The notes below the pieces were generated by a model. That model was not told where the DNA came from and ran no database searches. It worked only from the letters and a program-made list of their open reading frames with translations. The translations under genes were made by a program, and so were the position numbers. From Sphingomonas alpina (lineage in GTDB: Bacteria; Pseudomonadota; Alphaproteobacteria; Sphingomonadales; Sphingomonadaceae): a stretch of DNA of 64,000 bases. Below are positions 1 to 8,592 of this stretch, in pieces (position 1 is the first letter of the stretch; the number at the start of each line of letters is the position of its first letter). The stretch lies in the NCBI RefSeq assembly GCF_014490665.1, contig NZ_CP061038.1, positions 3,596,001 to 3,660,000 of the forward strand, given 5' to 3'.

Positions 1-250
1 TGTCGGTCGCGTGGCCCTTGCCGGTCAGTGCGAGCGAGCCATAGATCTCGACCAGCACGCGCTGCACGTCGAACGCAGCCGCCTCGCGCGCAAAGGCTAG
101 CGCGGCGCGCATCGGGCCGACGGTGTGCGAACTGGACGGACCGATCCCGACGGTGAACATGTCCGCCACGCTGATCGGCCGGTCCGGTCCCCTTGCGGTC
201 TGGGACGCGGCGGGGTCCACGATGGCGCGCGCGGTCAATTCAATGGTCAC
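1..250 (-). CDS. sdaA: L-serine ammonia-lyase, 5' part
   Basis: Only the first 83 codons lie in the window. The translation contains the N-terminal signature [20 protein letters not shown] of the iron-sulfur L-serine dehydratases, which deaminate serine to pyruvate and ammonia in the cytoplasm. The start is taken as a GTG at 248-250 because a good ribosome site (AAGGA, about 255-259) lies just upstream and the next Met is already inside the conserved motif. The N-terminus carries about 25 residues before the conserved SVADMF segment. The cysteine cluster that would bind the 4Fe-4S centre is outside the window. Family assignment is firm; the exact start is less so. Confidence 0.85.
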   Translation of the reverse strand, partial: MTIELTARAIVDPAASQTARGPDRPISVADMFTVGIGPSSSHTVGPMRAALAFAREAAAFDVQRVLVEIYGSLALTGKGHATD

Positions 251-486
251 GATGATCCTTCCGGGGCGACGCCGCTCAAGCGCCGGCTGTCACCCCGGTC
301 CTTTACGAGCCCCGCTCGCGCGCCGCAACGCTCGCCCGCCGCAATTGCCGTTCCGCATCAATCCCGCCATAGAGACGCCCCGCGGTCCTTTCCGGACCGG
401 GCATTCGGCAACACCCAAGGACCCAGATCATCCGGCAGATCGGCGCACTCCCCTACAGAATCGACGCATCGGGCGCCGCCGAGATC
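251..486. other. Upstream region between sdaA and the Nudix/DUF47 gene
   Basis: This stretch holds the divergent 5' ends. Reading frames here on the plus strand look like composition artefacts. In the frame of the downstream Nudix gene the only stop is TAG at 370-372, and coding-like sequence (IRQIGALPYRIDASGAAEI) runs from about 427 into the annotated start, with no ATG, GTG or TTG to open it. An AAGGA at 417-421 precedes ATC codons at 427 and 430. Confidence 0.5.
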
Positions 487-1548
487 ATGCTGATCACCTC
501 ACGCGAGACACGGCGCTGGGTCATCCCCAAGGGCAATCCCATCAAGGGCATGGCGCCACACGAGGCGGCTGCGCAGGAGGCCTATGAGGAAGCCGGAATC
601 CGCGGCTATCCCTGTCCCACCCCGGTCGGCGACTTCATCTATCGCAAGCACCGCCGTGCCGGCCGTTCGCGCGACATGACCGTCACTGTCTTTCCGCTCG
701 CCTTTGTCGAGCAAGCCGGCGACTGGCCCGAACAGGATCAGCGCGACACGCGCTGGTTCCCGCTGGACAAGGCCGCCGCGGCGGTCGACGAACCCGGATT
801 GAAGGCGATCATCGCCGCTTTCCGCGAACCCCCTATTCCGGCATCCTTTGCCGAACGCATGCTGCCCGTCGTCCGCACGGGCGCAAGAAGGAGAGTACCG
901 ATGCTGGGCTGGTTCCAGTCGCTGATGCCGAAGCAGGGCCGCTTCTTCGAATTGTTCGAGGCGCATGCCGCGACCCTGGTCGCCGGGGCCGACGCGCTGG
1001 CCAAACTGCTTCACGGCGAAGGCTCGATCGCCGATCAGGTGGCGGAGATCATCCGTCGCGAACATGAGGCCGACGACATCACCCGCGACGTGCTGCAGGA
1101 CGTGCGCCGCGTGTTCGTGACGCCGTTCGACCGCAGCGCGATCACCGACCTGATCGGGGTGATGGACGATGCGATCGACCAGATGAACGGCACCGCCAAG
1201 GCGATCCAGCTCTATGAAGTGACTGACTTCACCGCGCAGATGCGCGACATGGCCGGCATCATCGTCGAGGCGGCACGCGTGACCGCCGAGGCGATCCCAC
1301 TACTGCGCTCGGTCGCCAGCAATGGCGGGCGGCTCCACGAATTGACCTCACGTCTGATCCAGCTCGAGGGGCATGCCGACGACATCCACGATACCGGGGT
1401 GCAGGCCTTGTTCAAGGCGTCGCAGAATGGCGGCGATCCGATGGCGTTCATCGCCGGGCGCGAAATCTATTCCAGCCTGGAAAAGATCGTCGACCGGTTC
1501 GAGGATGTCGCCAATGAGATCCAGGGTCTCGTGATCGACCATGCGTAG
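487..1548 (+). CDS. Nudix hydrolase fused in frame to a DUF47 (PhoU-like) protein
   Basis: Residues 1 to about 130 form a Nudix domain with a modified Nudix box (GNPIKGMAPHEAAAQEAYEEAG; the first Glu is Met and the RE pair is QE, as in the diphosphoinositol-polyphosphate-hydrolase-like branch). Residues 139-353 are a complete DUF47 protein, a helical PhoU-like family that partners PiT phosphate transporters. No stop codon separates the two. A strong internal ribosome site precedes Met139, so the DUF47 part can also be made alone. The first in-frame ATG (487) would cut off the usual first strands of the Nudix fold, so translation may begin upstream on a non-standard codon. The pit gene follows directly, which fits a role in phosphate uptake control. 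Confidence 0.75.
   Translation: MLITSRETRRWVIPKGNPIKGMAPHEAAAQEAYEEAGIRGYPCPTPVGDFIYRKHRRAGRSRDMTVTVFPLAFVEQAGDWPEQDQRDTRWFPLDKAAAAVDEPGLKAIIAAFREPPIPASFAERMLPVVRTGARRRVPMLGWFQSLMPKQGRFFELFEAHAATLVAGADALAKLLHGEGSIADQVAEIIRREHEADDITRDVLQDVRRVFVTPFDRSAITDLIGVMDDAIDQMNGTAKAIQLYEVTDFTAQMRDMAGIIVEAARVTAEAIPLLRSVASNGGRLHELTSRLIQLEGHADDIHDTGVQALFKASQNGGDPMAFIAGREIYSSLEKIVDRFEDVANEIQGLVIDHA
885..903 (+). promoter_or_regulatory. Internal ribosome binding site and ATG for stand-alone DUF47
   Basis: AAGAAGGAGAG lies five bases before the ATG at 901 inside the fused reading frame. A 215-residue product from this start matches the normal length of DUF47 proteins, so two products from one frame are likely. 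Confidence 0.6.
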
Positions 1549-1564
1549 GGCTTTGCTTGAAAGC

Positions 1565-1672
1565 GGTGCCAGCCCGCTCCCCCACCCGGCCTCCCACAGC
1601 GTATCCTGGATGGGTGGCCGGGTGGGGGAGCGGGCTGGCACCGCAAAAATGCGCTCTTTCGCGCATTTTCAA
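1565..1672. repeat. Long intergenic hairpin element, copy 1
   Basis: A near-perfect inverted repeat has arms starting GGTGCCAGCCCGCTCCCCCA (about 1565-1592) and its complement (about 1617-1643). A second small hairpin follows (AAAATGCGC-TCTTTC-GCGCATTTT, about 1646-1669). Related pieces (GCGGTGCCGGCCCG, CTCTTTCGCG, TTTCCAAA) recur at 57638-57714. It sits between DUF47 and pit and could attenuate or stabilise the shared transcript. Confidence 0.65.
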
Positions 1673-1692
1673 ATAAACGCGGCAATCACCGC

Positions 1693-2691
1693 GTGACTCT
1701 TTCGCTTCCCCTGCTGATCGGGCTGATCGGCATTGCGCTGCTGTTCGATTTCCTGAACGGCCTGCACGATGCGGCGAATTCGATCGCGACGGTCGTCTCC
1801 ACGCGCGTGCTGAAGCCGCAATATGCGGTGCTGTGGGCGGCGTTCTTCAACTTCATCGCCTTTGCCGTGTTCGGGCTACACGTCGCGCAGACCATCGGCA
1901 CCGGCATCGTCCAGGCGCAGGTGATCGACCCGCAAGTGATCTTCGCCGCTTTGGTCGGTGCAATCTTCTGGAACGTCACGACCTGGATTCTCGGCATCCC
2001 TTCAAGCAGCAGCCATGCACTGATCGGCGGGCTGCTCGGCGCGGGCATCGCCAAGATCGGCTTTGGCGCGATCGTGTGGAGCGGGGTGATCAAGACCGTC
2101 GCCGCGATCTTCCTCTCGCCCGCGATCGGGCTGGGCCTCGCGCTGGTGCTGGTGCTGCTGGTCGCCTGGACCAGCTTGAGACTGACCCCGCTCGGCGTCG
2201 ACAAGCGCTTCCGCAAGCTGCAGCTGATCTCGGCCGCGCTCTATTCGCTCGGCCATGGCGGCAATGACGCGCAGAAGACGATGGGGATCATCGCCGTGCT
2301 GCTCTATTCGCAGGGGCTTCTCCACGGCGGGTTCCATATCCCCTTCTGGGTCGTGCTGACCTGCCAGGCGGCGATGGCGCTCGGTACACTGTCGGGTGGC
2401 TGGCGCATCGTCCACACCATGGGGTCGAAGATCACCCGGCTGACCCCGGCCCAGGGCTTCTGCGCGGAAACCGGCGGCGCGATCACGCTGTTCGCGGCGA
2501 ATTTCTGGGGCATCCCGGTCTCCTCGACTCACACCATCACCGGCGCGATCGTCGGCGTCGGCGCGGCGCGGCGGCTTTCGGCGGTGCGCTGGAACGTCGC
2601 GACCAACATCATTGTCGCCTGGACCGTTACGCTTCCGGCCGCTGCTTTGGTCGGTGCGGGGACGTATCTTGTGGCCGGGCTGTTCGTCTAG
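1693..2691 (+). CDS. pit: PiT-family inorganic phosphate transporter
   Basis: A 332-residue polytopic membrane protein with the two duplicated PiT signatures: FDFLNGLHDAANSIATVVST near the N-terminus and YSLGHGGNDAQKTMG in the second half, both with the GxxD/GGND motifs that bind phosphate. It imports phosphate with a cation across the inner membrane. The start is a GTG at 1693; the ribosome site is weak, which may mean coupling to the upstream DUF47 gene. DUF47-pit is a common gene pair, and the DUF47 protein is thought to modulate the transporter. Length is at the short end of the family but complete. Confidence 0.9.
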   Translation: MTLSLPLLIGLIGIALLFDFLNGLHDAANSIATVVSTRVLKPQYAVLWAAFFNFIAFAVFGLHVAQTIGTGIVQAQVIDPQVIFAALVGAIFWNVTTWILGIPSSSSHALIGGLLGAGIAKIGFGAIVWSGVIKTVAAIFLSPAIGLGLALVLVLLVAWTSLRLTPLGVDKRFRKLQLISAALYSLGHGGNDAQKTMGIIAVLLYSQGLLHGGFHIPFWVVLTCQAAMALGTLSGGWRIVHTMGSKITRLTPAQGFCAETGGAITLFAANFWGIPVSSTHTITGAIVGVGAARRLSAVRWNVATNIIVAWTVTLPAAALVGAGTYLVAGLFV

Positions 2692-2722
2692 GCGATCCCG
2701 AACTGAGTCGATTCACTTCCTT

Positions 2723-2810
2723 CCGTTCGCCCTGAGCCTGTCGAAGGGTCGTTCTTCCTTCTCTGACGCGGAAGGAAGGGCGATGCTTCGACAAGCTCAG
2801 CACGAACGGG
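2723..2810. repeat. REP-type inverted repeat (CTGAGCCTGTCGAAG family)
   Basis: CCGTTCGCCCTGAGCCTGTC...AAG at the left is mirrored by CTTCGACAAGCTCAG...ACGAACGGG at the right, with about 40 bases between the arms. The same family occurs at 3162-3228, 29170-29290 and 31915-31990, and as a single arm at 36459-36483. These are abundant intergenic palindromes in sphingomonads. Confidence 0.8.
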
Positions 2811-2966
2811 CGAAGGGATTCCCTCAGGCCGCCGCGCGCACCGCGACCGATTCAACCTTGCGGCGAGTCATGACAGCGTGGCGGCGGACGGAATGCCAAC
2901 CGGCGTCGAGCCCCGCTCTTTGACATGACTGGACAATATTCGGCGTTTGCGACCGCTGCTTCGGCA

Positions 2967-3120
2967 ATAACAGCGGTGGGCTCACCCCTGTTATTGCGCT
3001 TTCCACCCCTGTTATGGATAACAGGGGTGGAATGGGCCAAGATACTGTAAGCAGGTCAAAAATCGGCACTTCAAATCCAACATAACAGGGGTCGTTTTTT
3101 TATTCCGGAAATAACAGCGG
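2967..3120. repeat. AACAG-unit cluster A (unrecognised repeat family)
   Basis: Six copies of a unit with consensus ATAACAG[G/C]GGTGG lie in about 150 bases: plus at 2967-2979, minus at 2983-2994, minus at 3003-3015, plus at 3018-3030, plus at 3082-3094 and a shortened plus copy at 3111-3120. Units three and four form a perfect palindrome with a 2-base centre. The core AAATCCAACATAACAG at 3073-3088 recurs almost unchanged in clusters B (26047-26062) and C (32226-32241). The cluster lies between the 3' ends of pit and czcD, flanked by two REP palindromes. It is not a CRISPR: the units are short, in both orientations and irregularly spaced. Confidence 0.7.
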
Positions 3121-3161
3121 AAAACCGGGTGCAATGCGGCTGCGACTCGCATCGCAAACCT

Positions 3162-3228
3162 CCGTTCGCCCTGAGCCTGTCGAAGGGCATGTTCGCGCAT
3201 TGGCTTCGACAGGCTCAGCCCGAACGGG
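3162..3228. repeat. REP-type inverted repeat
   Basis: CCGTTCGCCCTGAGCCTGTC at the left is mirrored by GGCTTCGACAGGCTCAG...CCCGAACGGG at the right, with about 17 bases between the arms. It belongs to the same family as 2723-2810 and lies just past the end of czcD. Confidence 0.8.
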
Positions 3229-3253
3229 AGGGAACGGACCAACTCAGCTAACT

Positions 3254-4168
3254 CTAGGGATGCACCTGCCCACCAGCCTCGCATTCCTCGCCCGGCCCTT
3301 CGGTCTGAACGGTCGCATGGCCGATCTCGAACTGCTGATCGAGCAAGGCGACCACCCGGCTCCTCACCTCGTCGGGTGCGGCGCCCTCCCCAAGTGTGAC
3401 ATGCGCCGTGCACGAGATGTCGTCATTGCTCATCGACCAGATATGCAGGTCATGGACGTTCACGACGCCGGGTACCCCCGCGATCGCGGCCCGCACCTTG
3501 TTCAGCTCGATGCCGTTCGGCACGCCTTCGAGCAGGACGTTGGTCGTATCGCGCAGCAGAATCCAGGTGCGCGGCAGCACCCACAGGCCGATCCCGACGG
3601 CGACGATCGGGTCGACCCAGGTCCAGCCGGTGAAGCGGATCGCGATCGCCCCGGCAATCACACCGACCGAGCCGATCATGTCCGCCCAGACTTCGAGATA
3701 GGCGCCCTTGACGTTGAAACTCTTGTCCTTGCCCGACATGAGCAGCCGCATCGAGACGATGTTCACCACAAGGCCGACCGCGGCGACGATCATCATGCCG
3801 GTGGACTGGACCGGCTCGGGATCGGAGAAACGCCTGATCGCCTCGACCAGCACATAGATCGCGATCGCAAACAGCAAGACCGCGTTGAAGGCCGCCGCCA
3901 ATATCTCGAAGCGGCGATAGCCGAAGGTGCGGCGATCATCCGCCGGCTTCTGGCCAAAGCGGATCGCCAGCAGCGCGATGACCAGCGCCGCGACATCGGT
4001 CATCATGTGCGCGGCGTCGGACAATAATGCCAGGCTGTTGAAGTAGAAGCCGCCGATGACCTCCGCGACGAGATAAATGGAGGTCAGCGCCAGCGCCCAG
4101 CTCAGCTTCGTCGCATTGGCACCGGCGGTATGATCATGGGCGTGTCCGCCCGCTGCGTGATCGTGCAT
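3254..4168 (-). CDS. czcD: CDF-family cation efflux protein, CzcD type
   Basis: A 304-residue inner-membrane cation-diffusion facilitator that exports divalent metals (typically Zn, Cd or Co) in exchange for protons. It has a His-rich N-terminus (HDHAAGGHAHDH), six predicted membrane helices, the metal-site motif SDAAHMMTD in helix 2, EVWADMIGS in helix 5 and a C-terminal cytoplasmic domain (VPGVVNVHDLHIWSM). The ATG at 4166-4168 is preferred over one two codons earlier because AGAGGAG is then six bases upstream. It is the last gene of the metal operon, 14 bases after czcA. Confidence 0.88.
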   Translation of the reverse strand: MHDHAAGGHAHDHTAGANATKLSWALALTSIYLVAEVIGGFYFNSLALLSDAAHMMTDVAALVIALLAIRFGQKPADDRRTFGYRRFEILAAAFNAVLLFAIAIYVLVEAIRRFSDPEPVQSTGMMIVAAVGLVVNIVSMRLLMSGKDKSFNVKGAYLEVWADMIGSVGVIAGAIAIRFTGWTWVDPIVAVGIGLWVLPRTWILLRDTTNVLLEGVPNGIELNKVRAAIAGVPGVVNVHDLHIWSMSNDDISCTAHVTLGEGAAPDEVRSRVVALLDQQFEIGHATVQTEGPGEECEAGGQVHP

Positions 4169-4182
4169 CGTCATCTCCTCTC

Positions 4183-7100
4183 TCAGGCCGTGGCCGGCAC
4201 GACATGGGGTTGCGACCTCCAACGCGCGGCCCGTTCGCCCAGGCCCAGCACCACCTTGGATATGGCCGGCAGCACCAGCAACGTCAGGATCGTCGCCGCG
4301 ATCAGCCCGCCGATCACCACCGTGGCGAGCGGCTTCTGCACTTCGGCGCCAGTGCCGGTGGCGAGCGCCATCGGGACGAAGCCGATCGCCGGCACGAGGC
4401 CGGTCATGATCACCGGCCGGACCTTTTCGAACATTCCCTCGGTAATCGCCCGTCCCAGTTCGATCCCCGCCTCCAGCTTTTCGCGGATCGCCGTCATCAC
4501 CACCAGACCGTTGAGCACTGCGACGCCGGCCAGGCAGATAAACCCGACCGCCGCCGAGACGGAGAAGGCGATGCCCGTCACCCAGAGCGTGAACACGCCG
4601 CCGGCAAGACCCAACGGCACCGCGAGGAACACCGACGCCGCCCGCGCGAACCCGCCCAGCGCCATGTAGAGCAAGCCGAAGATCGCCAGGAAGCATAGCG
4701 GCACGACGATCGCGAGGCGCTGCGACGCGGCCTGGAGGCTCTGGAACTGGCCGCCCCATTCAAGATAGGAACCCGCCGGCAGCGCCAGCGTGTCGACCTT
4801 GGCCTGCGCTTCGAGTACGAATGACCCCACATCGCGGCCGCGCACATTGGCCTGGATCACCACGCGCCTCTTGCCATTCTCCCGGCTGATCTGGTTCAGC
4901 CCCTCACTGAAGCGGAATCGCGCCACTTGCGACAGCGGCACCGAGCCCCGTCTTTCCCCCGCTTCCTGCGGCAGGAGCACGGGAAGGGCGGCCAGCGCAT
5001 CGAGGCTCTCGCGCGTCGCCGCCGGTACGCGCACCGTCACTTCGAAGCGGCGGTCGCCCTCGAACAACAGCCCCGCGTCGCGCCCCGCCATCGCGGCGGC
5101 GACTGTATCGGCGACTTCCGCGACGGTCAGGCCATAGCGCGCGATCGCCGCGCGATCGAACGTCACGTCGAGCGTCGGCGAGCCGCTGGTCTGTTCGGCT
5201 TTCACGTCGGCGGCGCCGGTTATGGTCTGGAGCACACGCACGATATGCTGGGCCGCTGCGCCCATCTTGTCGAGATCGTCGCCATACAGCTTGATCGCGA
5301 CATCGCCGCGCACGCCGGCGATCAGCTCGTTGAAGCGCAGCTGGATCGGCTGGCTGACCTCGAAGGCGTTACCGATCTTGGCGCCGGACTTCTCCTCGAT
5401 CCGCCTCAGCACATCGGCCTTGCTGGTCACGCCCGCCGGCCATTCCGACTGCGGCTTGAGGATCACGAACCCGTCCGAGACATTCGGCGGCATCGGATCT
5501 GTCGCCACTTCGGCCGTGCCGGTCTTGGAGAACATCACCGCCACTTCGGGCAGGCTGGTGACGGCGCGCTCGACCTCGCGCTGCATGGCGAGCGACTTTT
5601 CGAGACTGACCGAGGGCACGCGGGTCGAGGCAAGCGCGACATTCTTCTCGTCGAGCTGCGGGATGAACTCCTGCCCCAGTGACCCGAACACCAGCAGCGA
5701 CGCCGCAAAGAAGGCGACCCCGGCGCCAATGAACGGCCAGGGCCGGGCCACCGCCCGGTCGAGCAACGGCGCATAAAGCGCCTTGGTCCGGGCGATGATC
5801 CACACCTCTTTCTCCGAGACCTTGCCGCGGATCAGCAAGGCGACCAGTGCCGGGACGAGGGTCAGCGCCAGGATGAAGGCCGCGACCAGCGCCAGCATGA
5901 TCGTGATCGCCATCGGCGAGAAGGTCTTGCCTTCGACGCCGGTGAACATCAACAGCGGCGCAAAGGCGAGCAGGATGATCGCCTGGCCGAACACCGTCGG
6001 CCTGATCATCTCCTGCGACGCCCGCATCGTCTCCTCGAGCCGCTCGCTCAGCATGAGCAGCCGCCCTTCATGTTCCTGGCGAAGCGCGAGCCGCGCCAGG
6101 CAATTCTCGATGATGATCACTGCACCATCGACGATCAGGCCGAAATCGAGCGCGCCCAGGCTCATCAGGTTGCCGGGCACCCGAAAGGCATTCATGCCCA
6201 TCGCCATCATCAGGAACGAGAAGGGGATGACGAGCACCGCGATGATCGCGGCGCGGACATTGCCGAGCAGCAGGAACAGCGCGATCGCGACGAGGATCGC
6301 GCCTTCGGCCAGGTTCTTCTGCACCGTCGCGACCGTCGCATTGACCAGCTTCGACCGGTCGAGCACGGTCGTCACCTTGATCCCCGGCGGCAGCGATTTG
6401 GCGATGCCGTCGAGCCGCTCGCCGACGCTGCGCGCGACCACCCGGCTATTCTCGCCGATCAGCATCAGCGCGGTTCCGATCACCGCTTCATGGCCGTTCT
6501 GGCTTGCCGCGCCAGTGCGCAGCTCGCCGCCGATCTTCACTTCGGCGACATCCTTGACCGCGACCGGCACCCCGCCGCGCGTCGCGACGATCGCATCGGC
6601 AATCTCATCGACATCGCGGATCCGGGCATCGGCGCGAACCAGGAACGCCTCGCCACCGCGATTGAAGTAATTGGCGCCAACCGCAAGGTTCGCCGCCTCC
6701 AGCGCCTTGGCCAGCTCGGAATAGGAGATGCCGTAGGAGGACAGCTTCACCGCGTCGGGCTCGACGACATATTGCTTGGCATAGCCGCCGATCGAATCGA
6801 TCCCGGCGACACCCTGGACGGTACGCAGCTGCGGCCGGATGATCCAGTCCTGCACCGTGCGCAGATAGGCCGCCCGACCGACCTCATCGGTGAGCCGCGC
6901 GCCCTCGGGGGTGAGGAAGCTGCCGTCCGACTGCCAGCCCGGCCGGCCATTGCGAATGGTCGCGCCCTTGCCGCCCGGGTTGGTGAAGTCGACCGAATAC
7001 ATCAGCACTTCGCCAAGCCCGGTGGTGACCGGCCCGATCTGCGGCTGCACGCCATCGGGAATCGTGTCACGTGCCTGGGCGAGGCGTTCGCTGACTTGCT

Positions 7101-7422
7101 GGCGCGCGAAATAGAGGTCGGTCTTGTCGCTGAAGATCGCCGACACCTGGCTGAACCCGTTGCGCGACAACGAGCGGGTGGTCTCCAGGCCGGGAATGCC
7201 GGCCAGCGCGGTCTCGATCGGGAAAGTGACGCGCTTCTCGATCTCGACCGGCGACAGTCCGCGCTCGACCGTATTGATCTGGACCTGGTTGTTGGTGATG
7301 TCGGGCACCGCATCGATCGGCAATCTGGTGAGCTGCCAGGCACCGAAGCCGGCGACGATCAGAAAGAGCAGGACCACCGCCCAGCGGGCGCGGACGGAAA
7401 AGGCCATAAGGTTCGCAATCAT
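4183..7422 (-). CDS. czcA: Heavy-metal efflux RND transporter, CzcA type
   Basis: A 1,079-residue RND pump of the heavy-metal-export branch. It spans the inner membrane with 12 helices and two large periplasmic loops and drives metal ions out through CzcB and CzcC using the proton gradient. Diagnostic features are the N-terminal LTRLPIDAVPDITNNQVQI, the helix-4 motif DFGLIVDGAVIIIEN with the proton-relay Asp and Glu typical of HME pumps, and the segment SQPIQLRFNELIAGVRGDVA. Length matches the family. It follows czcB with a 3-base gap. The substrate (Zn/Co/Cd versus Ni) cannot be fixed from the sequence alone; the CadR-like regulator favours Cd/Zn. Confidence 0.93.
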   Translation of the reverse strand: MIANLMAFSVRARWAVVLLFLIVAGFGAWQLTRLPIDAVPDITNNQVQINTVERGLSPVEIEKRVTFPIETALAGIPGLETTRSLSRNGFSQVSAIFSDKTDLYFARQQVSERLAQARDTIPDGVQPQIGPVTTGLGEVLMYSVDFTNPGGKGATIRNGRPGWQSDGSFLTPEGARLTDEVGRAAYLRTVQDWIIRPQLRTVQGVAGIDSIGGYAKQYVVEPDAVKLSSYGISYSELAKALEAANLAVGANYFNRGGEAFLVRADARIRDVDEIADAIVATRGGVPVAVKDVAEVKIGGELRTGAASQNGHEAVIGTALMLIGENSRVVARSVGERLDGIAKSLPPGIKVTTVLDRSKLVNATVATVQKNLAEGAILVAIALFLLLGNVRAAIIAVLVIPFSFLMMAMGMNAFRVPGNLMSLGALDFGLIVDGAVIIIENCLARLALRQEHEGRLLMLSERLEETMRASQEMIRPTVFGQAIILLAFAPLLMFTGVEGKTFSPMAITIMLALVAAFILALTLVPALVALLIRGKVSEKEVWIIARTKALYAPLLDRAVARPWPFIGAGVAFFAASLLVFGSLGQEFIPQLDEKNVALASTRVPSVSLEKSLAMQREVERAVTSLPEVAVMFSKTGTAEVATDPMPPNVSDGFVILKPQSEWPAGVTSKADVLRRIEEKSGAKIGNAFEVSQPIQLRFNELIAGVRGDVAIKLYGDDLDKMGAAAQHIVRVLQTITGAADVKAEQTSGSPTLDVTFDRAAIARYGLTVAEVADTVAAAMAGRDAGLLFEGDRRFEVTVRVPAATRESLDALAALPVLLPQEAGERRGSVPLSQVARFRFSEGLNQISRENGKRRVVIQANVRGRDVGSFVLEAQAKVDTLALPAGSYLEWGGQFQSLQAASQRLAIVVPLCFLAIFGLLYMALGGFARAASVFLAVPLGLAGGVFTLWVTGIAFSVSAAVGFICLAGVAVLNGLVVMTAIREKLEAGIELGRAITEGMFEKVRPVIMTGLVPAIGFVPMALATGTGAEVQKPLATVVIGGLIAATILTLLVLPAISKVVLGLGERAARWRSQPHVVPATA

Positions 7423-7425
7423 GGC

Positions 7426-8592
7426 CTAGTCCTCCTCGCCAGCGCCCTTGGCCAGTTCGGCCTTGAGCAGGAATGCCTCGCCGGTCGCGATGACTTGACC
7501 GGCGGCAAGGCCGGAGAGGATTTCGATCCGCCCGGCGCTGCGCCGGCCCGTCGTTACCGGCCGTGCGCGGAAGCCGTTCGCGCTGCGCACGAACACGACG
7601 TCGCGCCCCTCGAGCGACTGGACCGCGCTTTCCGGCACGACGATGCCACCCGCTTGCCCGGCGGCGGCCGGCTTCAGCCGCACCTGCACCGACTGGCCCG
7701 GTTGCAGCGCCCCGTCCGCGGCATCGATCACGGCGGTCGCCGCGCGCGTCTCGCCGCTCAGCGTCGGTGTTACGGCGCGGACTCGCGCCGCGATGGTCCG
7801 TCCGTCGGGCAGTTCGATCACTGCCGCATCGCCAGCGGCGATCCGCTGCGCATCGATCGCCCCGAGCGCCGCCTCGATCTGGATCAGGCGTGGATCGGCG
7901 ACCCGGAACAACTCGGTGTCCGCCTGCACGAATGCGCCGAGGCTGACCTGCTGCACAGTGATCCGGCCGGAGATGGGGCTGGAGACGATCACGCCGCGCC
8001 CGTCGCGCGTGACGTTCGCTGCACCCGCCGAGACGCGCGCACGACGTGCCTCGGCATTGGCTACGGCGGCTTCCGCCTCGGCCCGTTCCAGATCGACGCG
8101 CGCCGACACTTTCTGCCCATAGAGATAGCGCTCACGCGCCACACCGCGCGCCGCGAGGCTTGCCCGGGCAGCAGCTGTGGCGCCATCGGCGGCGATCTGT
8201 GCCGCCTCGCGGCTCTCGATGATCGCCAGCGGTTCGCCCGCTCGCACCTGGTCGCCCAGCCGCTTGAACACGCGCGTCACTGCGCCGCTCGCGCGAGCCG
8301 TGACCAGCGCCTCGCCATTCGGCGCAGCGGTGACGGTGGCATGCGCGACAATCTCCGCCGCCAGCCCACCGGCCGCGATCGTCTGGGTCGTGATGCCCGC
8401 CTCGTGGATCGCGGCGGCGGTCATCTCGACCGCGTCGTTCGCCGGCGTCTTGCCGGCGGCGTCTGCATTGGCCTTGGGCGCGACCGGCTCGGCCGCATCG
8501 CTGGTACAGCGCGCGACGGAGAACCCGCTCGCCGCCGCGACAAGGATGGCGGCGGCAATGCTGCCGGCCAGGCGTTTGTCCTGAAGGATCAT
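7426..8592 (-). CDS. czcB: Periplasmic adaptor (membrane fusion protein), CzcB type
   Basis: A 388-residue adaptor linking CzcA to CzcC across the periplasm. It has an N-terminal membrane anchor (about residues 10-27), a barrel-sandwich lipoyl-like half-motif (ASGAVTRVFKRLGDQVRAGEPL), an alpha-hairpin, the second half-motif (VSSPISGRITVQQVSLGAFV) and a C-terminal beta-barrel. It overlaps czcC by four bases (ATGA), which implies translational coupling. It lacks the long metal-binding N-terminal extension seen in some CzcB proteins. Confidence 0.88.
   Translation of the reverse strand: MILQDKRLAGSIAAAILVAAASGFSVARCTSDAAEPVAPKANADAAGKTPANDAVEMTAAAIHEAGITTQTIAAGGLAAEIVAHATVTAAPNGEALVTARASGAVTRVFKRLGDQVRAGEPLAIIESREAAQIAADGATAAARASLAARGVARERYLYGQKVSARVDLERAEAEAAVANAEARRARVSAGAANVTRDGRGVIVSSPISGRITVQQVSLGAFVQADTELFRVADPRLIQIEAALGAIDAQRIAAGDAAVIELPDGRTIAARVRAVTPTLSGETRAATAVIDAADGALQPGQSVQVRLKPAAAGQAGGIVVPESAVQSLEGRDVVFVRSANGFRARPVTTGRRSAGRIEILSGLAAGQVIATGEAFLLKAELAKGAGEED

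Noticed and set aside
2824..3069. An 81-codon minus-strand frame across cluster A
   Set aside because: It runs through the repeat units, has no ribosome site, and no recognisable protein.
2967..3120. CRISPR array
   Set aside because: The units are about 13 bases, in both orientations and with irregular gaps; there are no spacers of regular length and no cas genes.
3254..4759. A 501-codon version of CzcD
   Set aside because: The extra N-terminal 197 residues run through czcA in another frame; the His-rich start at 4168 with AGAGGAG is the real one.
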